This document shows positions 11,160 through 24,500 of a stretch of 64,000 nucleotides of DNA, piece by piece. The notes below the pieces were generated by a model. That model made no database searches. It was not told where the DNA came from and saw only the letters and a list, made by a program, of their open reading frames with translations. Numbering within the stretch: position 1 is the stretch's first letter; the number at the start of each line of letters is the position of its first letter. The position numbers and the translations under genes are program-made. The DNA is from Camillea tinctor. Lineage: Eukaryota; Ascomycota; Sordariomycetes; Xylariales; Xylariaceae. The stretch lies in assembly GCA_022578605.1 (NCBI GenBank), contig MU394054.1:312945-376944 (forward strand), read 5' to 3'.

Positions 11160-13531
11160 GTTGGGCCTAGCTCTCTCTTCACAGCAATCAGATATCACGA
11201 TGAAATGGAGATGTTTGGTTTTTGACCGATGCTAAGCTTTTGGATCGGCAGGCTGGCGTGCAAACCCACGATATGACGGGGAGGAATGCAGGGGGGGATG
11301 AAGTCTTGTTAGAAGATTGTCTGGCGATATAGTAGGCCAAACGTTGACAAAACCTGTGCGAGTGTTGATTCTAGAAAGATAAGCCGGGGGTTGATGTGAG
11401 ATCGGACCAAGGATGTAAGTGTGGATTGAAGTTTGGGGGGAAGTTGAAGTTCTGGGTGAATGTTCTGGGTGATGTTCTAAGTGGTGGTGCCTTGTATCAT
11501 CACTGTTTGAGCTCCATGGTGTCACATAACGTGGGGTTGCGCACTATAAAACAAAAGAGGGCCTAAACCTCAGCTTTGCCAGCCGAGAGCGACCTGGTCT
11601 GCTAACTTACACAGTTACTCCGTAGAAGGTATATGTAGGTAGCTCCTGACCCGAAGTAAGCTTATCTTATCTTGAATCTTGTGTCATCTGCAAGATATGG
11701 TGGGGCACTTTCAATTCTTCGACTCCTTGTCCTCTCGTTTGTTTAACCTTCTTCATTCTTCGTTTCAGTTTCGATTCAATCCATCCAGTAGAAAGAAATC
11801 TCTTTTTCTTCTTCTCGTTTCATAGTATATTACTAGTCTATTTAATATTAGGTAGAGGCAGGGTTGTTTTATAGGTTTGCTTCGCTACCTACAATAAACT
11901 ATGTATGCCTACTCCATACACTCACACCTTAAACTAACACAGATGTAAATGTAATAAGTGACATATCCATTTCCACATCCTCATCATTATTGTACACAAC
12001 AACTTGAACTTGTTCTTACCAAAAAGCCAAAAATGAAAAGAAAGAAAATTAGACGAAAGGAAAAGGAGAAGAAAAAAAAGACAGCTCACCAAACTTGCCA
12101 GTGCTAGGTTCTTTCTTGATTAGTGAGATCATTGACACGGAAGGGTTCTAAGCCTCAAAATGGATACTAGTTACGCTTACCTAGTAGTAAATATAACTAC
12201 TAGTTGACATGAGTGCCGAGTGGGGTTTCAGAAGAAAATATATTGCTTTTTTAGCACCCCATCCTGTCATCTAACCAGGAAAAAAAATGAAACAATTTCT
12301 GCACTATGTATAACACACAGTAAGTATTCGAACCTTTACACTTACAAGACTTACACACACCTACTTGTATGTAACTAAACCCAAACTTCACATTGGCCGA
12401 ACCAAATCATCCGGGTTTTTATGTTTTGGTGTATTGCTTGCCGGATAGTATATAACCTTATAGATCATGACGCGAAAAGTAGATCAGGCCATTTGAGAGG
12501 TCAAGAAAGACCTACTCCGGAGAGAAATGACCAATTTGGCAACAAGACCTGTCACGAACCTGCACGCACGCACCGAACCGAACCGAACCTACCGAATCTC
12601 TTGAGTTTATCTAGCAGTACTTAAGTCTATCTAAAATAAGAAAAAGGCCGAGCATAGATTATAATAGCACCTAGTATTCGTGGCTGGACCAGTGGCGCCC
12701 CTCTCTACTAACACGTTCGGGGCATAACAAAGTACCTTTTTTCCGCCGGTCATGACGACGCCCACTATCTGTGTACGTGTGCTACTTGCGACTCAAGACA
12801 ATTAGTACAGGGGGTAGAACTTGTAAGACCGTTACATTTGCAGCTCGCACGGTCTACCCTACCTCCTTCTTCTCTTCCCCCCCCCAAGCTGACAAACCAG
12901 GGGACCTGATAAAGCACCCTGTCCCTAAAGCACCCTGTCCCTAAAGCACCCTGTCCCTAAAGCACCTGAGCAACCTTCAGGACCCTTTCCCCCAAAAGCG
13001 CAGGTGGCTTTTGCTTGGTTTTTTCTCTCTCTCTACCAAGTATTACCCGTTGTACATCGGAGAAAGCATTTCTTACATTCAAAGCATCGTTCGATCCGGC
13101 TTATCCTCCTTCTTTTTGCTTCCTATTCCGCACACCCATAACCTTTTTATCCGCAATACGAACTCCTCTTTCTCATTAACCTTCTCGTAAGCCTCACATC
13201 ATTCACCTTGCGCTAGATAATTAATAAAAGCATCCACCACACCCGGCCTGGCGCTTGGTTTTCTTCCTCTTTGGCAGTCTTCGGCACTTCTTTACTACTC
13301 TTCGCTTTTTTCTTTGTTTCTTATAATAACCTGTAGTCGCCTACAATGATATAACACCATCTATTGTATAAGCAATACCTGCCATTCACGTAAGCGATTC
13401 GCCTACTGAATCCTCGTTTTGTTTTATTCTATTTTCCTTTCTGTTACTCTTCCACTCTCTCCTTGAGACGATTTTCGTCTTTTCTCTCTTTCGCCTATCG
13501 ATATCCGGAGTTCACTTAACTCCTAGCCAGT
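11160..13531. promoter_or_regulatory. Long divergent region between csn7 and the copper ATPase
   Basis: About 2.4 kb. The part near 11230-11525 contains an open frame on the minus strand that is rich in His, Ser and Pro and looks like leader sequence. From 11600 to 12870 I see nothing coding. A 16-bp tandem repeat lies at 12911-12966 (listed separately). The last 500 bases before 13532 are pyrimidine-rich (many CTTCTT and TCTCTC runs) and probably form the ATPase gene's promoter and leader. Confidence 0.5.
12911..12966 (+). repeat. 16-bp tandem repeat, 3.5 copies, upstream of the copper ATPase
   Basis: Three perfect copies of AAAGCACCCTGTCCCT plus half a fourth, head to tail, about 565 bases before the start codon of the Cu-ATPase. 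A TGATAA (GATA-type) site abuts the left end. The perfect copies suggest recent duplication or selection on a binding site. Confidence 0.9.
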
Positions 13532-16500
13532 ATGGCTCCGACACATATTAAGGTCCCTTCGAAGGGATCTGCAGGATCCTCCTTGCAAAGCCCGTCGCCT
13601 GCCAGATGGGCGACCACAACCGTAAGAATTGGTGGAATGACGTATGATTCCCAAGCATATTCTCCCTGAAGTCTTCATCCACCGTACATTAACACAATGC
13701 AGATGTGGCGCATGTACTTCGGCCGTTGAAGCTGGCTTCAAGGACGTCGAAGGAGTCGGCAACGTATCTGTGAGCTTGGTAATGGAGCGCGCCGTAGTCT
13801 ACCATGACCCCCAACGGATACCCGCCGATAAGATACAGGAAATCATCGAAGATCGTGGGTTTGAAGCAGAGGTTCTTTCGACAGACCTACCCACGCCCAT
13901 GGCTACGCCAAGACATGTTCCGAACAACGATGGGCCGTCCACGACCGTTACCACTATTGCTGTTGAAGGTATGACATGCGGCGCGTGTACGTCGGCAGTT
14001 GAGGGTGGATTTGCCGATGTCGCGGGTGTTAAACATTTCAGCATATCGCTGCTGTCCGAACGAGCTGTTATAGAACACGATGCAACCCTATTACCGGCCG
14101 AGAAGATAATTGAGATCATTGAAGATCGCGGATTTGGCGCGACGTTGGTGGACAGTGAGGTGAAACTAGCGCAGAATGCGACATCCGAATATGACAGTTC
14201 GCAATCGTCTATTGCGACTACGACTGTGGCCATTGAAGGGATGACGTGCGGCGCATGCACCGCTGCGGTTGAGGGCGGATTCTCCGAACTTGATGGCATC
14301 CTCCGGTTCAATATTAGCTTGTTGGCCGAAAGAGCCGTTATTACACATGATACGACGAAAGTATCGCCTGAGAAGATCGCTGAGATCATCGACGATCGAG
14401 GCTTCGACGCTACCATCCTCTCTACGCAGTTCGATTCGACGGACCAAACATCATCGTCGGCGGCTCAATTCAAGATATACGGAGATCCAGATGCCGCGGC
14501 TGCCAAGTCTATTGAGGAAGCTTTACTGGCCCTCCCCGGCGTCACCTCCGCCAAGTTGAGTTTGTCTACCTCGAGGCTTACCGTCTCGCATCATCCCAAC
14601 GTGACAGGACTCCGGACGATTGTCGAACTTGTCGAGGGCTTAGGTTTCAATGCCTTGGTCGCCGACAACGACGATAACAACGCTCAATTGGAGTCCTTAG
14701 CCAAGACGCGGGAGATTCAAGAGTGGAGAAGGGCGTTCCAAATTTCCCTGTCTTTTGCAATTCCGGTTTTCCTCATCGGCATGATTTTCCCCATGTGCAT
14801 ACCCTTTTTAGATTTCGGTGGTCTGGAGCTTCTTCCAGGCCTGTTTCTAGGTGATATTGTTTGTTTATGTTTGACGATACCCGTTCAGTTTGGCATAGGA
14901 AAGCGTTTCTACACTTCGGCGTATAAGTCAGTCAAACACGGTTCTCCTACCATGGATGTGCTAGTTGTTTTGGGCACATCCTCTGCCTTCCTTTTCAGCG
15001 TTTTTGCTATGGTTGTTTCGTTCCTATTCCCGCCGCATACACGGCCGAGCACAATTTTTGACACCAGTACGATGCTTATCACTTTCATTACCCTTGGTCG
15101 TTTCTTAGAAAACAGGGCAAAGGGGCAGACATCAAAGGCCCTGTCCCGACTTATGTCTCTGGCACCATCTATGGCCACGATCTACGCTGACCCAATTGCT
15201 GCTGAGAAGGCAGCCGAGGGCTGGGACGCTGTTAAGGATTCATCAGATACAAAGACGGCTGGCCAGGACGGCAATGCTATAGAAGAGAAGATCATCCCCA
15301 CAGAACTCATTTCGGTTGGCGATATTGTTGTCATTCGTCCTGGAGACAAGATACCCGCAGACGGGATGATCGTCCGTGGAGAAACTTATGTGGACGAAAG
15401 CATGGTTACCGGAGAGGCGATCCCAGTCCAAAAGAGAAAGGGGAGCAATGTGATCGGTGGAACGGTTAACGGCCATGGCCGGGTTGATTTCCGAGTTACC
15501 CGTGCTGGCCGGGACACTCAATTGAGTCAGATCGTCAAACTCGTGCAGGATGCGCAAACCACTCGAGCTCCCATACAGAGATTGGCCGACACTCTCGCTG
15601 GGTTCTTCGTGCCGACAATCCTTGTTCTCGGTTTTTTGACATTCCTTGTTTGGATGGTTCTCAGTCATGTACTCGCGAACCCACCGAAAATTTTCCTCCA
15701 GGCTGAAAGCGGCGGCAAACTTATGGTCTGTGTTAAGCTTTGTATTTCCGTCATCGTATTCGCTTGCCCGTGTGCCCTCGGCCTGGCTACCCCAACAGCT
15801 GTCATGGTCGGAACAGGCATAGGTGCAGAGAATGGTATCCTCGTGAAAGGTGGTGCTGCTCTCGAGACGACTACGAAGATCACGCAGGTGGTTCTCGACA
15901 AAACAGGAACGATCACCTACGGGAAAATGAGTGTCGCTAAGGCGAGATTACCATCAGTATGGGAAGACAGCGAGTGGCGACGACGTATCTGGTGGACTAT
16001 TGTAGGTTTGGCCGAAATGGGTAGTGAGCACCCAGTGGGTAAAGCTATCCTAAACGCTGCACGTACAGAGCTTGGCTTGGGGCCAGAAGGAACTATTGAC
16101 GGCAGCATTGGTGATTTCAATGCTGCCGTAGGCCGAGGAATCAGCGCCATCGTAGAACCATCTACTAGTGCTGAACGAACCCGCTACAAGATCTTGATTG
16201 GTAACGTCCGCTTCCTTCGCGAGAGCTCAGTTGAAGTCCCAGAGGATGCTATTGAGGCCTCGGAGGAGATCAACATGAAAGCAAACAAATCCAAATCAGC
16301 GTCGTCTTCTGCAGGTACCACCAATGTTTTCATTGCTATCGATGGCAAATATGCTGGCCACCTTTGTCTGGCAGATACAATCAAGGAGGGAGCGGCTGCG
16401 GCCATTAGTGTCCTACATCGCATGGGCATTAAGACTGCCATTGTCACCGGTGACCAACGGTCCACCGCATTGGCTGTTGCCTCGCAAGTTGGTATTTCTC

Positions 16501-17114
16501 CTGAAGACGTGTTCGCTGGTGTATCGCCAGACCAGAAACAGGCCATTGTTTTGCGGATCAAAGAGCAAGGCGAATGCGTTGCTATGGTTGGTGATGGAAT
16601 TAATGACTCGCCTGCGCTTGCTACCGCCGATGTAGGCATTGCCATGTCGAGCGGCACAGACGTCGCGATGGAAGCGGCTGATGTCGTCCTGATGCGGCCT
16701 AATGAGCTTATGGACGTTCCGGCAGCTCTCCACCTTGCCCGAACGATATTCACACGCATCAAGCTGAACCTGGCCTGGGCGTGTCTCTACAACGTTGTCG
16801 GCTTGCCTTTTGCCATGGGCCTGTTCCTGCCCCTTGGCTGGCACCTTCACCCCATGGCTGCCGGTGCTGCTATGGCCTCTAGCAGCGTGAGTGTTGTGGT
16901 GAGCTCTCTTCTCTTGAAGTTCTGGAAGCGGCCGCAGTGGATGGAAGAGGCCCTTCTTGAGGATAAGGGTGGTATGAGGAAGCACGGTCGCGGCTGGGGT
17001 CTGGACGCGATCGTCTTGCGAGTACAAGATATCACGAGCTCTGTGCTTGGTAGGAGGTCGAAGAAAGATGCGGGATACGTCCCGCTCGACACTCTAGATC
17101 ACCCTGACGCATAG
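13532..17114 (+). CDS. Copper-transporting P1B-type ATPase, Ccc2/ATP7 type
   Basis: Protein of 1173 residues from two exons (13532-13641, 13703-17114) with a 61-base intron that splits the first metal-binding site (GGMT then CGACTSAVE). Three N-terminal HMA domains carry CGAC pairs at C38/C41, C129/C132 and C219/C222. A fourth HMA-like segment at about residues 285-360 has lost its CxxC. Enzyme motifs in order: TGE at 606-608, membrane CPC at 725-727 (copper-binding), DKTGT with phosphorylated D769, SEHPVG from 811, GDGIND from 1000. About eight membrane segments are visible. Family knowledge: Ccc2-type pumps load copper into the late Golgi for multicopper oxidases such as laccase and the ferroxidase of iron uptake. 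Three intact HMA domains is more than the two of yeast Ccc2. The tail beyond the last helix is short and soluble. Confidence 0.96.
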
Positions 17115-18922
17115 GCCAAGTCACTGTCGCTTTTATTCAGCATTTCTTGGGGTTCGGTCATGAAGATAAAACAGGAGTTGTATTTGGGATTTTGATTTGG
17201 ATACGTATATATACTTATTCTTCCACGTAGCCTACTTCTATGGGCCTTGCGTGTTCTTTGATACTTAGCGGGTTTGCTTTCTTGTACGCAAGCGCACTTA
17301 TTAGGCTCATTCATCTACGCAGGCTACTTTGTATCTATTACTTCAACGAACTATACATTATATTTTCACCTTTATCTGATCTTATCTCCCTGTATTTCAA
17401 TATGAATATAGGCGATCCGCCAGTTTTTATATGTATATATGTATGTCTATAGGAGCAGAAATTCAAGGTGGACCCCAGCCTGGTGTATTCCTCAACTTCT
17501 CGCCGGGAAACCCGGCGATCCGGTACGTCCCACTTCGCCACCTCGGGAGATCGACACAGGGGACTTAACCTAACAAATGTACATACGGGAAAGCCATACC
17601 AGAGTTTAACAAAGTCAGTTCCTGCACCTAACTTTTTACTCTCAAGGTGCTCAGGACAAGTTATTTTTTTCTTGTCCTTTGTGTGTGTGTGTGCGCGTGC
17701 ATGTGCATATGCGTGTCATGGATAAGTTGGGTTACGGATTTCCCGGTCACGCGGGTGAAGGTAGGATAGGGAGAAGTTTATTTTAACTCCTTGTTTGCTA
17801 GTTGGGGCCATTAGCGTGCGATAGTAAGTTAATAAGCGCAATGCGTAGGTAGGTAGGTATTTATTAAAATTTAAGAACGGGATTTTAGGATAAAATCATG
17901 AGGGGAGAGGAGGGGGAAGTTTTTTTTTCCGGTGTCGTTTTTTGCTTTTATCACGGTTATTGTAGGATAGGCGGGTTTATAAACGATGGGTTTGAAGAAC
18001 TTACATGACGTGAGTCTTACTCGGCAGTGCGGTGAGGAGTGCACTTGTTTCACGGCTCTTAACGTTATCACTACAAATATAAAGTAGATGATTCTATATG
18101 CTAAGCAGAATATTAACACGAGGCAATTCGTGTAAGCATAAATAATAACATGATTGCTACGCAGACGTTTTGAAACATATCTAACATAGTACTTTTATAC
18201 CTCTTGTTTAAGCGAGACCTAGATTTTTATATACGGATGCTCTCTAAGAACCTACGCTTAACCTAGGAACGGCTACACCACTCCAATTACCCAATCAATC
18301 CGGTTCATTCCTGACAAATCCTACTTGTATTATTGACAATCCGTGATTATGCTATCTTATCAATTATTGTTGCCTCCTATTTCTTGGTGAACCAGCGATT
18401 AGCCAAGTCCTGAAGTCCTAGATCTAGGACTATATGATGTGTCATTTTTGTTCAGGTACATAGACTCCTATTAGAGTATAACTACGGGATTTGTATGGTT
18501 CAACAACTATACCCTTCCATAGAAGATCACCGTTTCACGAACTATGGTTATATTAGTAAAAAGATACCTAGTAATATGACACAAAATACGAATCTCTGAA
18601 AAGAGCCCCACGATGGATAGGACGCTGGATCGTGAAATGGCCTATGCAAGTTTCCCCTATATACATGGTGGAACAATGTCTCTGGTAGGTCTCTCCGCAC
18701 TGACGTTGTCCTACCCGGTATATGGTGTGACAATTGGCCCGGGTACGGCTTGAGTTGCTCCGAAATATTGATTTTGTAGAGCACGTTCCTACTGGTCGGT
18801 TCCGAAGGATTTAGATACTACCTAACCTAGTATATAGGAAAGCTATGCCCCCTGTACCGCGTTCTAGAAAACGACTACTAGTATTCGTACGAGGCACTAG
18901 ATATCATTGAAAAGGAACTACT
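17115..18922. other. AT-rich gene-free stretch after the copper ATPase
   Basis: About 1.8 kb with no supportable gene. Frames are short and interrupted. A GTGTGT run lies near 17680-17700. The composition shifts to AT-rich after about 17750, with many TATA and TAAG words. Nothing regulatory can be assigned beyond probable 3' sequence of the ATPase and the promoter of the reductase. Confidence 0.45.
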
Positions 18923-20436
18923 ATGGCTACGACTGACCATTCTCGAAAATACGACCTGGTGCTCGTAGGGGCTACGGGATACACAGGCGCACTCACCGCC
19001 GAGCACATAGCCCTTCATCTCCCAACCAACCTAAGATGGGCTATAGCTGCCAGATCCCCTAGCAAACTTGAGGCTCTCTCTGCGAAGCTAAAGGAGCTCA
19101 ATCCAAATCGTCTGCAGCCAGGTAAAGAGAATCACTTGGCTACGACTTCTACTGTGCAATCTCACTAATGTTGGGTTATTAGCTGTGGAAATTGCTACAC
19201 CTGAAAATAAGGCCGAGTTCCATGCACTCATCGCCAATGCAAAGGTCTGCCTGAGTGTGGTCTCATACTGGAGCATAGGCGAAGATGTTATCGACGCCTG
19301 CGTCGCGAACGGAACGGACTATGTCGATTGGTGAGAACACCTCTAGAAATGCACTTTTCCCACTGTAGTCATAACATCCCTAACATAAATCCCGACGTGC
19401 CAAGTGCGGGAGGTTCTGCAGAAATAGGGGGGTGGATTGAAAAGTACCACGATAAAGCCCAGGCCGCCGGCGTCATCGTAAGCCTCACACTCAACTAACT
19501 AACCTTTCGGACGGACAATAAGTTGACGGGAAATTTTCAAAACAAAATTAGCTTATCCACTGCTGTGGCATATTCTCCGCCCCGCAGGACCTCCTCTCCT
19601 TGCTAGCGGCCCGCACCCTCGCGGAGAAGTACTCCGAACCAACGAAAGAGGTCATCGTAACCGGCACTGAGATCCCGTGAGCCTCTCTAAGAATTAACCA
19701 CACTCCCCGCTCTGCCTGCGTATTATTAACGCATGAGAATCTTAGCACCGACCCCAGCGGCGGCAGCGTCGAGTCCATCATGCACAAAGCCTCGCTCGAC
19801 CCAGCCATCCTCCGCGCCGCCGAGCAGCCCTGGGCCCTGTCCCCCATCCCCGGCGGCCCCACCTCCCCCTCCACCAACCTCCTCGGCATCCGCACGGACC
19901 CGCACCTCGGCGTCCTCGCCGCCTGCGCCCTCGGCGGCGTGCAGAACCGCGGCATCGCCCACCGCACCTGGGGCTTGCTCCAGCACGCCACCCCCGCCGC
20001 GTCCCCCTACTCGCCCCGCTTCCAGTACAACGAGTACCAGCGCGAGCCCTCGCGCCTCGCCGCCGTGCTCAAGGTCCTGGCCGCGCGCGTCACGGCCGCG
20101 GCCCTGCGCTTCGCGTTCTTGCGCGCCGTCGCGAGGAGGTACTTGCCGGCCCCCGGCGAGGGCCCGGATCCCGCGGATGCGAAGAGGTTCCCCGTTAGCG
20201 TGCAGGCTGTGGCGCTGGGCGAGGGGCGCCAGCGCGCGTTTGCGAGCTTCGCGTTTGATGATGGCCCGTACCCGACCACGGCGCTGTTCATGGCGCAGGC
20301 GGGCGCGTCGCTGGTGTATCATAGACGGTTGGTGGGGGGCTGGACGGGGGGGTGTCTAACGCCGGCGTTTTTGGGGGAGGATCTGGTGGGGAGGTTGCAG
20401 GAGGCGGGGGCGAGGGTTGAGATGGGGGTTTTGTGA
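18923..20436 (+). CDS. Saccharopine-dehydrogenase-like reductase
   Basis: Protein of 411 residues from five exons (18923-19121, 19183-19330, 19405-19477, 19552-19676, 19746-20436); introns are 61-74 bases and all phases close. A Rossmann GATGYTG motif lies at residues 16-22. DCAGG follows at the second and third exon junction, then HCCGIFSAPQDLL, the pattern of the fungal and animal saccharopine-dehydrogenase-like oxidoreductase family (SCCPDH, also similar to mycobacterial trans-acting enoyl reductases). True substrates of fungal members are mostly unknown, and these are not the lysine-pathway enzyme itself. Exons 1-4 have moderate GC, while exon 5 is extremely GC-rich, with G or C at nearly every third position up to the stop. 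Neighbours give no pathway hint. Confidence 0.88.
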
Positions 20437-21500
20437 GGAGATGGGTTGAGGGAGATGGGGAGGAATGGGTTCTATATGGATTGGGTTGAAGTTAGGGGGG
20501 ATGTATCTCTGGCGCTGGACACCACGTAGCTTTTCCTAGTTAGGATAGCAAAAAAATAATTTTTTTATGTTGTTTGGTTATGATGCTGTATGGTGCTCTG
20601 TTGTTTGTCTACATGAGTTTTACCGGCTCCTGTAAAGGCGGGTTCGTGGAGCTAGACTGGTGAAGTCAGAGCTAATACTTTGTTAGATAACTCAATATTG
20701 GTTAGACACCATCTCACTTTTCTTCGCCCTCATCTTGAATCCTATAAGAGGTCTTGGTGTGCGTCTGTATACCACGAGGATCGGTGTTTTTGAATGAGAA
20801 TAGGTATTTCGTACTTCGAATTATATTGAGGCTTGATTACCTATTTTGATAGATTTACTTGCTCATCTGATGATTTGGGGTCGAGAAACTAATGACTTTC
20901 TCCTCACACCAGATCCATCGTAGTGTCCAGGCCTCCCCGTCTTATAGTGCTTTAATGGAATGCTCATGTAGACGCCCAAGTTTCTGTTAGGACTGTCCGA
21001 ATTCACGCTAGTGCCTGACTTGAAGACAGTGGACTCTTGGAACAATCGACTAAGAGAACGGCGACTCAAATGTACTGGCTAGTTGTCAACGCTGTTCATG
21101 GGCAGAAAAGGGGCTGGCAGGCCTTTCCGTTGTCTCCCCTGTTCAACGAATGTGTTGGATACATTATATCAAGAACATCAGCTAGATAACGCTTCTAGCA
21201 CAAGGCAACGTTCTGCTTCTAGCTCATCCCCAAACTTTCTTAAATTAAGAGGAGGCTTGCCACTCGCCCTGACATTATTGGGAAATAGATTACCAAGGCT
21301 TCTTGAATCTCAAAACCAGTTGTTGCATTTATGAGTAAAATGGCATAAATACTGAGATATAAATTAACAGAACTAGGTAATACCCTTAATGTCTCATTCA
21401 TATTCAACTCCCAACTCCACCTCAGTATCCCAAACTAAGAAGAAACACTCAACCCAAATAACAAGTGAAATACAGTTCTCTACTATACCCAATATTCCAC
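20437..21500. other. Spacer between converging reductase and Clr5-ankyrin genes
   Basis: No intact gene. A plus-strand frame at 21083-21334 contains the short stretch GGLPLALTLLG, which resembles the GLPL motif of NB-ARC ATPases, but nothing around it supports a gene. The rest is AT-rich 3' sequence. Confidence 0.4.
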
Positions 21501-24500
21501 CTAGATTACCATGTTGTGAGGCCTGTGTAGAATGACCTTATGGCTTTCCAAGAACTTTGCGACCGCAGTATGTCTATAATCGTTCGCAGCATTAATGGCT
21601 GCTTGGAGATGTTCCCTATTCAACCCGCAGGTTTTAAGTGCATGGGTAATAAGCAGCTTGGTACAGTCAATCCTACCCCCTGCAGCTGCCGCGGTCAGGG
21701 ATGGCATGGTTCCTTGGTCGATAAGTTCCGCACCCCTCTCAAGTAAAAGCTTCACGATCCGAATATAGCCCTGGCTCGCAGCACAAGCCAGTGCTGTGTA
21801 GTTTGTGGATTCCATACTGCCTGGGGCGTTGATATCTGGCTTGTTCTGAAGGAGTATCTTGACGATATCTAAACGACCGCGGCTCACTGCAATCTGAAGT
21901 GCAGTAGAGCTATAATTACCAGCTGGAGCGTTTACATCTGCTCCGAGGTCAAGGAGCAACCGAACCGTTTCAATGTGACCTCCCTCTACTGCAGCTTGAA
22001 GAGCAGTAAAACTCGCATATTTCCCTGCTGGACCATTTACATCGGCACCAGCTTGTATAAGCCTGTAGACCAAGTCGTTGCTCCCAAGTTTAGCTGCACA
22101 CTGAAGTGCTGACAATCCCCCCCATTCTGCAGGTTGATCGTCTGCACCCGCGTCATTGTTGAGCAGTAAGTTGACTAACTCGAGGTGTATTATAGAAATT
22201 GCTGCTTGAAGGGCCGTTTTGCCAAATATACTTGCAGCTGGGGCGTTAACATCAGCACCAGCTTCCAAGAAAAACTGCACTAGTCGGGTGTGTCCGTTCT
22301 CAACCGCCACTTGGAGTGCAGTGCGTCCTCCTTTTTTATGTGCTGGTGCGTTCACATCAGCATTGTGTGCGATGAGGTACTGGACAAGCTCTTGATCTCC
22401 ATTACGAGCTGCAGTTTGCAAAGGGTTCAAGGAATCTTCATAAACATTATTGCAGTCGGCCCCATGCTCAATGAGGATAGCCATGATCTCTCTATTTCCT
22501 GATCTGGCAAGCGTTCGGAAGATAGGACACCGGAAGATATCTGTACCCGCATTTGGATCAGCTCCATGATCAAGCAGGAACTGGACAAGTTCCTGGTTGT
22601 TGGCTCCCACTGCATGGTATAATGCAGTTGGTTTTCTGATGATGTCGATGCTGCTGGACTTATTGATGTCAGCACCTCTATGAAGTAATAATCGGATCAA
22701 GTCATAATCTGATGACTTGGCAGCAGAGATTATCGAAAAATCTTGGCTTGGGTCAGCCCCTGCTTCAAGCAGGATTGAAATCATCTGAGAGTCTCGATTT
22801 CCGATCGCTGCTTCCAGCGCGCTAGTCTTTCCCCGAAAATGGTTGACATCAGCTCCGGCTGCCAAAAGATATTGAACCATTTCGTAATTGCCCTTTTCGA
22901 CAGCAATCGCGAGTGTTGTGGCCCTAGGCCATCCTTGTTTGCTGTTTACATCGCCTCCATGCTCTAGAAGTAGAGAGAGGATGGCCATATTTCCGTTTGT
23001 CGCAGCCCATTCTATACAATTTGTTCCATATGGGAAATAATCATGTCGAATATTAACTCGGGCCCCATTGCGCAACAGGCGGGCTACCATATCTTCATCA
23101 TTCACCATGACAGCCGCTTTTAATGGCGTTAGATGATATCCCCCCGAGACGTTAATGTCGGCACCACTCTCCAATAATAATTCTACCAAACCATGGTATT
23201 TGGTCCGGATGGCACATTCCAGGGCACACCCATGCTCTTCACCAAAACAAGCATTGATGTCAGCACCTTCATCTAGGAGAAGCTGCACCATGTCGTAATG
23301 TTGACCAGCAGCAGCGTACTGTAAGGCAGACGTCCCACACTTTCTTGGGGTGTTCACAACTGCCTTATGAGCAATCAAAATCTTCACTATGTCTAGGTGC
23401 CCCCCTCTAGCTGCGATCTGCAAAGGTGTTTCAACTGATGTCAGACCACCTCCGCTACCTGTAACGGCTTTGTAAATTAGCAAGATCTTGGTCATCTTGA
23501 AATCTCCGACGAGGGCAGAAAACTGCAGAGGAGTGACCATTTCAATCAAGTGATACCGCTGTCTCCACTCAACGGGCGTGTTTGGATCTATGCCAGACTC
23601 AAGAAATATTTGAATCATTGATAAGTCTTGCTGTCGGACTGCACTGCAGAAAACCTTTTTTGCGAACGAATCGATCGATGGCGTGGCCATCAAGAGCATC
23701 GCGCGGACAAAGCGTCGATTGTTTCCCAATTGGAACCACTTCAAAATCTCACCGCTGATAACGTCACCACCTGATCTAAACCGGGCGTAGGAGCTGTAAA
23801 GTAGCAAGTTGTTGGATAGTACATATATAGTCAGCTTCAGAAATTCCCATGTCGAATACTCTTTGTCGCCGGCAAAGACAAGGTTCAGCAGGTTGTAAAC
23901 CTCATCATCCTGGTCGAATGGTAAGATGTTGTTAAGGTATTGAACGATACGCTTAATCAAACTGGGGGTGCTCCCCAAGGGGTCATGGTAAGGGACCAGA
24001 TAGGGGACCATCTCCCTACGTATGTCGCTGGGCACTCGAATCGTGATGTTGAGGATCACTGTACCATTGTCGTTAGTTATTCCTAAACTATAACTTCGGG
24101 GCCCTTATTTTGCCTTCATACATTGCTCTACCTGCCTACAGAGGTGCTGCCAAGGAAGGCCATCGCCTTTGACGACGTCGAGGTACATGGGAGAGATAGG
24201 TGAGATGATAGCCACATTGTCTAGAGTTGGTAGACGTGCTATATACGGGAGCATCAGCAAAGAGTACTTATCATGACAAGGAAGCAGATATTTACCTGGC
24301 ATAATCGAGTCTATAGAGGAAACAAAAACTCGAGATGGAGCTGTGCGTCTTTTGACTATTGCCTTGTCGATGATGTTCCCATCGATGTAGACATCGCTTT
24401 GACTTCCTTCGGATTCTCTGGCTCTGAGTTCTCGAGCGACGTACTCCCATATCTCCGGGGTGCCGTTCTTCCGGCATCTCCACACTTTGAGTTGCCGCTC

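Noticed and set aside
19726..20322. 198-codon minus-strand frame rich in Gly, Arg and Ala
   Set aside because: Produced by the extreme GC bias of reductase exon 5; composition is low complexity and no domain is seen.
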